Shown: one piece after another, positions 1-5,264 of the stretch
Position numbering within the stretch: the first letter of the stretch is position 1
Layout: each line of letters starts with the position of its first letter
Source of the DNA: Alphaproteobacteria bacterium
GTDB lineage: Bacteria > Pseudomonadota > Alphaproteobacteria > Rhodobacterales > Rhodobacteraceae
Length of the DNA stretch: 5,264 nucleotides
Direction of reading: 5' to 3'
NCBI GenBank assembly: GCA_024279075.1
Contig: JAJRRX010000052.1
Span: 1 to 5,264, forward strand
Notes under the pieces: generated by a model
Told to the model about the DNA's origin: nothing
What the model saw: only the letters and a program-made list of their open reading frames with translations
Database searches by the model: none
Program-made: the position numbers and the translations under genes

Positions 1-1628
1 AGCGCGATGTGGAGCCACAGGTAAAGCCGCGCACCAACGCCCCACCAGCTTGCCCGATCATCCGGTATCCACGCGCCCTGCATTTCCAAATCCACAATCG
101 GTAAAAGCGTATCCACCGAATAAATGATCGGATTAAAAACCGGATAACTTTTCCCTTTGCCAGATGCCAAATAACACGCCGATTGCGAAACCTCTTTACC
201 CGCGCAATTTTCCCACGCACTCAAATGCCAAACCCGCGCAGAATTCGGTTTAACCGCCCCGAAGTAATCGGCCGCGCCAAAAACATATGTGCCCAAAATC
301 AGAAATACCGCCAAATACCGCAAGGAAAGCGCAGGCCGATACCCATACCCAGCACTCTCCCGCATAACCCTATTCCAAACCCGCCGCCACCAAGGCGGGT
401 TCGCCGCCGCCCGCTGCAACCGCTCTTTCTCAATCAACACTACGCGCGCATCTTCACGATGCCCCGTTTCGCGCAGCACCTTGGCCAGTTGCTCATAGGG
501 CTGAGGGCTAAAGCCTGTACCGTGGTCTATTTTAGTCAACCACCTAAGGCGGGCCGCCACGTCCATTGGTGTAGCACTTAAAATCGCCCCATAGCGGAAC
601 CTGTCGATCTCTATCTCTCCCACCCCGCTCGGCCAGCAACTCGACTCGTCATTCAGCACTCCCACCCGCGCCCCTGTCAGCGATATGCGACCCTGAACGC
701 TTGCGCCTTGCCGCAAAAAAAATGCTCCTTTGACCTCCGAACTGTCTGCCATAAAGGCTATGCCTAAAGGACTTCCTTGTTTTGCATTCTCTGCTTTAAA
801 TATTGCACCATCGCATTCAATGCTTCCCCCCAAATTAGCGCCTACAATACGCACCGCCCCGTGGGCCTCCAATCCGTTCAAAAAAACGCTACCCTTGGCC
901 TCCAACCCGTCCGCTGAGAAAGCATAGTCAATCGGCTCTCCGGCTTTGTTCTTTGCTGCGTTAAATTTGGCGTCGATGCAAACAAGATCCCCGCCCAACT
1001 TGGCCCCCAGCAGGCGCACCGCACCGTGGGCCACGACGTTCCGCAAAAACAGATGGCCCTTGGCCTCAAGCCCATCTGTAGAAAAAGCAATGCTCGACTG
1101 CTCCTCCACTATATCCTTTTTATCTTCCGCCGCATTAAATTTGGCGCCAATGCAATCAAGGTCTCCACCCAACTTGGCCCCCAGCAAGCGCACCTCCTCG
1201 TGGGCTTCCGTATCCCGCAAAAAAGTGCTGCCCGTGGCCTCCAACCTGTCGGCATTCAGCCCTTTTTGTAGGATGGAGCCATTCAAAAACAAGTTTTGCA
1301 CCTTGGCACTTCGGAAGATCACGTGACCCTCGAACCGACAGTCAATCAGCCCCAGATCGCGCGGTAAAACGCAGCCTTCAAGGTCCAGCGTGCCGGTGAT
1401 GCGGGCACCAAACACCCGTAGCCCCTTTTCGTGCGAACGGCACGCCTTACAGCCCCCGAGCGCAAGGTATCGAAAAAATTCGGCCCGCACATCATAGCAT
1501 TCATCCGGCTCATCCGGCGGCAATCCATCGTGGAGCCAAATAAAGTCCCCACTATCAAGCTCATCCACAATCTTCTGCTCCGCCGCAGACAGCTCCCCAA
1601 AATCCTCAAGTTTTCGCTTCATCGTCAT
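1..1628 (-). CDS. Pentapeptide-like repeat membrane protein of unknown function (so-called membrane-associated oxidoreductase family), C-terminus cut by window edge
   Basis: The frame starts at ATG 1628 (a second ATG lies two codons later at 1622) and stays open for 542 codons to base 1 with no stop. Residues 1-55 are acidic and hydrophilic. Residues 70-325 have the regular small/Leu/Gly pattern of a pentapeptide-like right-handed beta helix, with repeats of about 55 residues from residue 129 built on LEAxG, FLR, AH, VRLLGAKLGGDL and C. Residues 372-406 (GFSPQPYEQLAKVLRETGHR region) form a helical linker, followed by a Trp/Arg-rich stretch. A membrane segment lies near 433-453, then an outer loop with C475 and C485, and a second hydrophobic segment starts near 530 and runs off the window. 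I recall alphaproteobacterial relatives named membrane-associated oxidoreductase, but no nucleotide, flavin, haem or metal motif is visible. The repeats would suit protein binding or scaffolding at the inner membrane (inference). The ribosome site is weak. Confidence 0.85.
   Translation of the reverse strand, partial: MTMKRKLEDFGELSAAEQKIVDELDSGDFIWLHDGLPPDEPDECYDVRAEFFRYLALGGCKACRSHEKGLRVFGARITGTLDLEGCVLPRDLGLIDCRFEGHVIFRSAKVQNLFLNGSILQKGLNADRLEATGSTFLRDTEAHEEVRLLGAKLGGDLDCIGAKFNAAEDKKDIVEEQSSIAFSTDGLEAKGHLFLRNVVAHGAVRLLGAKLGGDLVCIDAKFNAAKNKAGEPIDYAFSADGLEAKGSVFLNGLEAHGAVRIVGANLGGSIECDGAIFKAENAKQGSPLGIAFMADSSEVKGAFFLRQGASVQGRISLTGARVGVLNDESSCWPSGVGEIEIDRFRYGAILSATPMDVAARLRWLTKIDHGTGFSPQPYEQLAKVLRETGHREDARVVLIEKERLQRAAANPPWWRRVWNRVMRESAGYGYRPALSLRYLAVFLILGTYVFGAADYFGAVKPNSARVWHLSAWENCAGKEVSQSACYLASGKGKSYPVFNPIIYSVDTLLPIVDLEMQGAWIPDDRASWWGVGARLYLWLHIA
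657..1244 (-). repeat. In-gene tandem repeat array, about 55 codons per unit (three clear units and one decayed)
   Basis: Within the left-edge gene, units begin at residues 129 (base 1244), 187 (base 1070), 242 (base 905) and 297 (base 740, degenerate). Each of the three clear units starts LEA-x-G, carries a core ending in GG-x-(L/I)-x-C, and then a variable, charged loop of about 15-20 residues before the next unit. The unit spacings are 58, 55 and 55 residues. A Cys recurs at the equivalent place in each clear unit (C159, C217, C272). The DNA is also repeated: bases 961-1019 and 1135-1193 match at 52 of 59 positions by hand count. This indicates growth of the protein by in-frame duplication. 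Confidence 0.85.
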
Positions 1629-1692
1629 CGTAAGCCATCCGCACGCTAGGGGTTCCCAGCCACCTTAGCCACACCACCCCACCCGATCAACC

Positions 1693-1713
1693 GTAGGGCG
1701 GGTTCAGCCCGCC
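1693..1713 (+). repeat. REP-like palindrome with GTAG head
   Basis: In the 91-base gap between the permease gene and the left-edge gene, the plus strand reads GTAG followed at once by the perfect inverted repeat GGCGGG-TTCAG-CCCGCC (arms 1697-1702 and 1708-1713, five-base loop). A GTAG tetranucleotide at the foot of a GC-rich palindrome is the layout described for many REP elements, which are mobilised or maintained by RAYT transposases. Only one copy is present in this window, so membership of a genomic family is inferred. As RNA on the minus strand it would form a six-pair hairpin just after the permease stop. No T-run follows, so it is not a typical intrinsic terminator, though it could stabilise the 3' end of the upstream message. 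Confidence 0.5.
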
Positions 1714-1719
1714 ACCCCC

Positions 1720-2460
1720 TCACCCAAACACCGGTAGCCCTGTAATCGCCGCCAGTAAAATAATTCCGTAAGCCAGCCCCCGAAACACTCGCTCATGCTT
1801 TGGGTCAAACAGCCGTTTGCCGATCAGACCGCCCAGCATATAGCTTGGCACTAGCAGCAGCCCGATGAAAAACGCTTGAAGGGTAATCAACTCTTGCAGG
1901 TAAAAGCTCAGCATCACCACAAAATCGGTGGTGAACAGGTAAAGCAAAATCACGGCGCGGATTTCGGCCACCGCCTTCCGCCCGCTGAGGTAAAGCAATA
2001 TCACCGGCGGCCCTGCCAGCCCGATGAACCCGCCCATCAGGCCACTAACAAACCCCGTTCCCAACCCCAGCGCCACCGAAATCTCGCCCTTATAGCGCCA
2101 GCCCGAGGCCAGCGCCAAAAGCGTCGCCACGGACACCGCAGATACAATCCAGCGAAAGGCCTCTGGCTCCAGCATCGTCAGCAGCCATACCCCCAGCGGA
2201 ATGCCCACAGCCCCCGCCACGCTCAGCCGCAAAACCTCGCCCTTATTGGCCGCCCGCCACGCATGGGGCAGCAGCGGTAGCGGGCCAAAAATGCTGAATG
2301 AAATCATGGTGGCTATCACCCAAGTAGGGGGCAAAAATATCCCCGCAATCGGCAGGTAAACCAGCGCCGAGCCAAAGCCGGTAAAGCCCCGCACAATGCC
2401 CGCCACAAGCACCGCCAGTGCGAGCCAAGCCAGCCCCTCGGTGGCCAGTGCCGCCTGCAT
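1720..2460 (-). CDS. TSUP / TauE-SafE family membrane permease
   Basis: This is a 246-residue, highly hydrophobic protein of the usual length for the TSUP family (sulfite exporter TauE/SafE-like inner-membrane carriers, about eight helices in two related halves). Each half carries the family's glycine-rich motif: RGFTGFGSALV at residues 24-34, and GLMGGFIGLAGPPVILLYL at 140-158. Charged loops fall near 69-77, 161-168 and 215-227. Family members move small sulfur compounds such as sulfite or sulfoacetate, or other organic anions; the substrate cannot be read from this sequence. The start is ATG 2460, because its A is also the last base of the preceding gene's stop (TGATG). The frame is open for 56 further codons upstream, but those lie inside the zinc-ribbon gene, are rich in Asp and Cys, and do not look like this family. 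The Shine-Dalgarno is poor, which fits coupled translation. Confidence 0.88.
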   Translation of the reverse strand: MQAALATEGLAWLALAVLVAGIVRGFTGFGSALVYLPIAGIFLPPTWVIATMISFSIFGPLPLLPHAWRAANKGEVLRLSVAGAVGIPLGVWLLTMLEPEAFRWIVSAVSVATLLALASGWRYKGEISVALGLGTGFVSGLMGGFIGLAGPPVILLYLSGRKAVAEIRAVILLYLFTTDFVVMLSFYLQELITLQAFFIGLLLVPSYMLGGLIGKRLFDPKHERVFRGLAYGIILLAAITGLPVFG

Positions 2461-2882
2461 CAACTTAGGATAGACGCCACAATGCCACCCGTTATGCTCA
2501 TCACAATCAGGCTCAATATCCAAATCCCAACAGCAATCGCCGAGTTCCCCAGCATCGAGCCATTTTTGCGATAAGCATTGGCCCACGCCGTAATCATCAG
2601 CATTGCGGGCGAAATAAAGATAATCCACACGATCATCAGAAAGGCAAAAAAGCCCGAGAGGATGTTCAACAATGCACCAACAGCCGCGCTAACCCCGATC
2701 ACAATAAACCCCGCCTGCCGCAGCTGCATCTTGCCCTGCGCCTCCATAAGGCGGGCCACGGCCAGCGGCATGGCAACGGGTAGCGCCGAGCCGCAATTGG
2801 TGCACTTTGTTTCCAGCGGGTCCGCAGGCGTGCTGCAATAGGTGCAAAGTTTTTGGCGTTGTTCAGGCGTCGATGTTGGCAT
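2460..2882 (-). CDS. Zinc-ribbon membrane protein of unknown function
   Basis: This is a 140-residue protein I cannot assign to a named family. Residues 13-30 hold two CxxC knuckles (C13-C16 and C27-C30, ten residues between) typical of a small zinc ribbon; the second knuckle continues CTNCGSALP, as in many zinc-ribbon domains. A short helical linker (about 38-56, with Arg, Lys and Glu) leads to about three membrane segments near 57-76, 78-99 and 113-138. The ribbon would be cytoplasmic if the N-terminus stays inside (inference). The gene starts at ATG 2882, within the last 20 bases of secF in another frame, with GGGGA six bases upstream. Its stop shares one base with the permease start. Translation is thus likely coupled on both sides. 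Possible roles include an assembly or regulatory partner for a membrane complex, but nothing in the sequence decides this. Confidence 0.85.
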   Translation of the reverse strand: MPTSTPEQRQKLCTYCSTPADPLETKCTNCGSALPVAMPLAVARLMEAQGKMQLRQAGFIVIGVSAAVGALLNILSGFFAFLMIVWIIFISPAMLMITAWANAYRKNGSMLGNSAIAVGIWILSLIVMSITGGIVASILS

Positions 2883-3840
2883 ATTGGGTCCCCGCCGCGC
2901 CGCTATCTTTATCCCAATCCCGCTTCACCCCAAGGCGCAGCAAAATGGGCGAGGCGATAAACACGGAGCTATATGTGCCCACGATCACACCCCAGATCAT
3001 GGCAAATGTAAAGCCTCTGATCACATCGCCTCCCAGCACGTAAAGCGCCACCAGTGCCAAAAGCGTGGTAACCGAGGTCATCACCGTGCGAGATAATGTC
3101 TCGTTAATCGACATGTTAAGCAGTTCTTTTAACGGCTTGGCCTTAAAGCGCCGCAGGTTTTCGCGCACGCGGTCAAACACCACCACGGTATCGTTTAGCG
3201 AATACCCCACAATGGTCAGAATCGCGGCAATAATCGAGAGGTTAAACTCGATCTGAAACAGGGCAAATACGCCGATGGTCAGGATAACATCATGCACCAA
3301 AGCCGCCACAGCACCCAAGGAAAACTGCCACTCAAAGCGCAGCCAAATATAAAACAGCACCGCAAATACCGCCAGCACCACGGCTTCAATGCCCGCAATC
3401 ACCAGCTCGCCAGAAACCTTGGCCCCCACGCTATCGGTTTGCAAAAATACAATGCCCTCGATCTCGATACTCAACGCTGATTTTACTTCGGCAATCATGT
3501 CGTTTTGCGTTTCCGGCTCGTCTGACTGCTGCTCAATGCGCACCATCACGGCATTGCGCGCCGTGTCTGTCAGCTCGGCGCCCGGGTCCACAACCTCTGT
3601 CACCGTAAAGTCCCCCAGCTCCAAGCCCGAAAGCACATCACGATAAACGCTCACTTCCACCGGCGCTGGCGTGGCCGCACGGATCACCGAGCCACCCTTA
3701 AAATCAATGCCGTAGTTGAGGCCAAACACAAAAAACGCTACCACAGATAGCACCGCCAGCACGGCGGAAAGCCCCACCGTCAGCTTGGTGACCTTAAAAA
3801 AATCAATCTTAGTTTCGGTCGGAACAAGTTTCAGTCGCAT
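2863..3840 (-). CDS. secF: Protein translocase subunit SecF
   Basis: SecF pairs with SecD in the inner membrane and uses proton flow to drive late steps of protein export through SecYEG. The 325 residues match normal SecF length. Visible features in order: first membrane helix near 19-40; the signature GIDFKGG at 44-50; a periplasmic domain to about 145; then five helices near 147-167, 173-195, 199-220, 254-272 and 277-302. The motif GYSLNDTVVVFDRVRENLR (212-230) carries D217, and R251 follows in TLSRTVMTS. These correspond by motif and by their 34-residue spacing to E. coli SecF D213 and R247, residues implicated in proton movement. The C-terminal tail is short and charged. The gene starts 9 bases after the secD stop with a strong ribosome site, and its end overlaps the zinc-ribbon gene. 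The sequence looks intact and conventional. Confidence 0.97.
   Translation of the reverse strand: MRLKLVPTETKIDFFKVTKLTVGLSAVLAVLSVVAFFVFGLNYGIDFKGGSVIRAATPAPVEVSVYRDVLSGLELGDFTVTEVVDPGAELTDTARNAVMVRIEQQSDEPETQNDMIAEVKSALSIEIEGIVFLQTDSVGAKVSGELVIAGIEAVVLAVFAVLFYIWLRFEWQFSLGAVAALVHDVILTIGVFALFQIEFNLSIIAAILTIVGYSLNDTVVVFDRVRENLRRFKAKPLKELLNMSINETLSRTVMTSVTTLLALVALYVLGGDVIRGFTFAMIWGVIVGTYSSVFIASPILLRLGVKRDWDKDSGAAGTQYANIDA
2889..2893 (-). promoter_or_regulatory. Ribosome binding site of the zinc-ribbon gene, inside secF
   Basis: The minus strand reads GGGGA, then CCCAAT, then the ATG at 2882. The six-base spacing is good, and the site lies within the final codons of secF. It supports ATG 2882 as the start despite the 20-base gene overlap; the next in-frame Met (residue 38) would remove the zinc ribbon. 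Confidence 0.6.
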
Positions 3841-3845
3841 GGTCT

Positions 3846-3851
3846 TCCCTC
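3846..3851 (-). promoter_or_regulatory. Ribosome binding site of secF, overlapping the secD stop
   Basis: The minus strand reads TGAGGGAAGACC before the secF ATG at 3840. The Shine-Dalgarno GAGGGA shares two bases with the secD TGA stop (3850-3852), so ribosomes ending secD finish on top of the secF start signal. This points to coupled, balanced production of the two partners. Confidence 0.75.
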
Positions 3852-5264
3852 ACACTTCAATCGTTTTAGGCTTGCGGGCTTTCAGGTAGAGCACCACGAG
3901 CAACCGCGTCACCCAGATGGCGGTAAATACCGAGGTGATAATCCCCAACCCCAGCGTCACCGCAAAGCCCTTCACAGGGCCGCTGCCCATCATAAACAAA
4001 ATCACAGCCGCAATCAGCGTGGTGACGTTGGCATCAATAATCGCCGAGGTCGCCTTTTCATAGCCGATCTCGATGGCCCGCGCCGGCCCCTTGCCGCGCC
4101 GTAATTCTTCCTTGATACGCTCAAAAATCAGCACGTTGGCGTCCACCGCCATGCCAAGCGTGAGCACAATGCCGGCAATACCCGGCAGCGTCAGCGTTGC
4201 GCCGATGGTGCTGAGCAGCGCAAAGAGCAGCACCACGTTAAAGGCCAGCGCAAAGTTGGCAAACACGCCAAACAAGCCGTAACTCAAGATCATAAACACC
4301 ACTACAGCCACCATAGCAACCACGGCAGCCACTTTACCCGCATCAATGCTATCCTGCCCCAGTTCCGGCCCAATGGTCCGCCGCTCCAGCACCTTAATGC
4401 TGGCGGGCAGCGCCCCTGCGCGGAGCAAAATCGCCAGTTGCCCGCTTTCCTGCACCGTAAAGCGGCCGGTAATTATGCCCGAGCCCCCCAGAATGGCGGT
4501 TTGAATGCGCGGCGCTGAAATAACCTCGTTATCAAGCACAATCGCAAACAGGTTGCCGACATTGGCCGCGGTATGCGCGCCAAACAGCCGTGCGCCTGTG
4601 GGGTTAAAGGTAAAGCCCACCGCAGGGCCGCCATTTTGGTCAAACTGGGTTTGGGCGTCCGTCAGCATATCGCCTGTCACCACCGGCGCACGCTTAAGCA
4701 CATAATAGCCCTCGCCCTCATTCACCGAAGGCACAATGATATTGCCAAGCCCCGCATTTTCATCCGGGCTGGCCACTTGCCGCACCACTTCGTTAAAGCT
4801 CAGCTTGGCGGTGCGCCCGATCAAGGCCAAAAGCTCCTCTGCCGAGCCAATGCCGGGCACTTGTATCAAAATCCGGTCCACGCCTTGGCGCTGAATGGTT
4901 GGCTCTCGCGTGCCTGCTTCATCCACCCGACGGCGAATAATTTCAAGGCTTTGCAGCATGGTGCGGTCATCGGTGGCTATTTGCTCGGCTTCTGACATGG
5001 TCAGCACAAGCTCGTCACCCTCCGCCACCACCTCATAATCCCGCGCGCCAGCGCCTGTAAGCGAAACAACGGGGCGCGTAAGCGTGTTTACCACGGTCAC
5101 CGCTTGGTCAATCGCTTCGGCAGTGCCAATGCGCACCCGCAGCTCGTTGTCACCATCTTGGCGGCGCACCGAGCCAAAAATCTCTTTTTGCTCACGCAAA
5201 ATATCCCGCACCGCAGGCCACATCCCGTCCAAACGGTCTTGGTATACATCGGCCACGTTAACCT
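3850..5264 (-). CDS. secD: Protein translocase subunit SecD, N-terminus beyond window edge
   Basis: SecD is the larger partner of SecF in the proton-driven export complex. The frame is open to the right edge; numbering here starts at the GTG codon 5256, which is probably internal, since the codons before it continue as V-N-V-ADVYQDR, like the region after the DLxGG motif of SecD. The first membrane helix and roughly 60 residues should lie outside. Periplasmic landmarks follow: RRRVDEAGTREPTIQRQG (108-125), the IQVPGI segment (131-136), the LLALIGRTAKLSF block (142-154), the base-proximal VLDNEVISAPRI (240-251), and LLRAGALPA with ERRTIGPELGQDSI (277-304). Five helices lie near 309-331, 333-355, 357-378, 405-424 and 430-458. 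The motif TLGMAVDANVLIFERIKEE (366-384) holds D372 (bases 4141-4143), equivalent by motif to E. coli D519. The sequence looks intact apart from the missing start; yajC is the usual gene upstream but is not visible. Confidence 0.97.
   Translation of the reverse strand, partial: VNVADVYQDRLDGMWPAVRDILREQKEIFGSVRRQDGDNELRVRIGTAEAIDQAVTVVNTLTRPVVSLTGAGARDYEVVAEGDELVLTMSEAEQIATDDRTMLQSLEIIRRRVDEAGTREPTIQRQGVDRILIQVPGIGSAEELLALIGRTAKLSFNEVVRQVASPDENAGLGNIIVPSVNEGEGYYVLKRAPVVTGDMLTDAQTQFDQNGGPAVGFTFNPTGARLFGAHTAANVGNLFAIVLDNEVISAPRIQTAILGGSGIITGRFTVQESGQLAILLRAGALPASIKVLERRTIGPELGQDSIDAGKVAAVVAMVAVVVFMILSYGLFGVFANFALAFNVVLLFALLSTIGATLTLPGIAGIVLTLGMAVDANVLIFERIKEELRRGKGPARAIEIGYEKATSAIIDANVTTLIAAVILFMMGSGPVKGFAVTLGLGIITSVFTAIWVTRLLVVLYLKARKPKTIEV

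Noticed and set aside
183..581. Plus-strand open frame of 132 codons
   Set aside because: It is antisense to the C-terminal half of the left-edge gene, is rich in Pro and Arg in a way typical of shadow frames, and has no recognisable domain.
946..1326. Plus-strand open frame of 126 codons with internal repetition
   Set aside because: Its repetition is only the mirror of the tandem repeats in the minus-strand gene. That gene's repeats make sense as protein structure, while this frame's do not.
1346..1609. Minus-strand open frame of 87 codons
   Set aside because: It overlaps the N-terminal part of the repeat protein in a different frame and has no family resemblance, whereas the overlapping frame is long and well structured.
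1664..1692. Possible promoter for the repeat protein on the minus strand (TTGATC, 17 bases, TAAGGT)
   Set aside because: The spacing is right, but the -10 match is only about three of six and the -35 four or five of six, which is expected by chance; start-site mapping would be needed to accept it.
1697..1713. Intrinsic terminator after the permease gene
   Set aside because: The hairpin is short (six pairs) and is followed on the transcribed strand by CTACGG rather than a run of T, so the REP-like reading was preferred.
1876..2280. Plus-strand open frame of 134 codons
   Set aside because: It is antisense to the TSUP permease; its Gln/Arg/His/Pro-rich product is what the complement of a hydrophobic membrane gene usually gives.
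2461..2628. N-terminal extension of the TSUP permease by 56 in-frame codons
   Set aside because: It lies wholly inside the zinc-ribbon gene in another frame, is polar and Cys/Asp-rich unlike any TSUP N-terminus, and the ATG at 2460 gives a protein of normal family length with a classic stop-start overlap.
5254..5256. GTG at 5256 as the true start of secD
   Set aside because: The reading frame continues upstream to the window edge with residues that fit SecD, and starting here would remove the first membrane helix and the DLxGG-type motif. It is an internal valine codon.

Overview
The window reads as one continuous stretch of minus-strand genes from an alphaproteobacterium, most likely of the Rhodobacterales/Rhodobacteraceae type. 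This rests on recall of the style of its SecD and SecF proteins and of the repeat protein at the left edge; no search was run. Base composition is moderately GC-rich by eye. All five supported genes point left, are tightly packed, and leave only one gap of notable size (about 90 bases).

Reading in the direction of transcription (right to left): secD (3850-5264, N-terminus beyond the right edge) is followed after 9 bases by secF (2863-3840). Together they encode the membrane complex that uses the proton gradient to help pull proteins through the SecYEG translocon. The start of a 140-residue zinc-ribbon membrane protein (2460-2882) overlaps the end of secF by 20 bases. Its stop overlaps by one base the start of a 246-residue TSUP (TauE/SafE-like) permease (1720-2460). 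These four genes look like one transcription unit with translational coupling at each junction. The two small membrane proteins are therefore probably made with SecDF, though nothing in the sequence proves a shared function.

After the permease lies a short non-coding gap (1629-1719) holding a compact palindrome with a GTAG head, similar in layout to REP elements. Beyond it, a long reading frame (1628 down to base 1) stays open to the left edge. It encodes at least 542 residues: a pentapeptide-like beta-helix region containing tandem repeats of about 55 residues, a helical linker, and a C-terminal membrane region. I recall similar alphaproteobacterial proteins being annotated 'membrane-associated oxidoreductase', but I see no cofactor or active-site motif that supports such an activity.

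No RNA genes, CRISPR arrays, insertion sequences or convincing intrinsic terminators were found. The secDF part is ordinary core genome. The parts most worth a second look are the repeat-rich membrane protein of unknown role and the uncharacterised zinc-ribbon/TSUP pair attached to the secDF operon.
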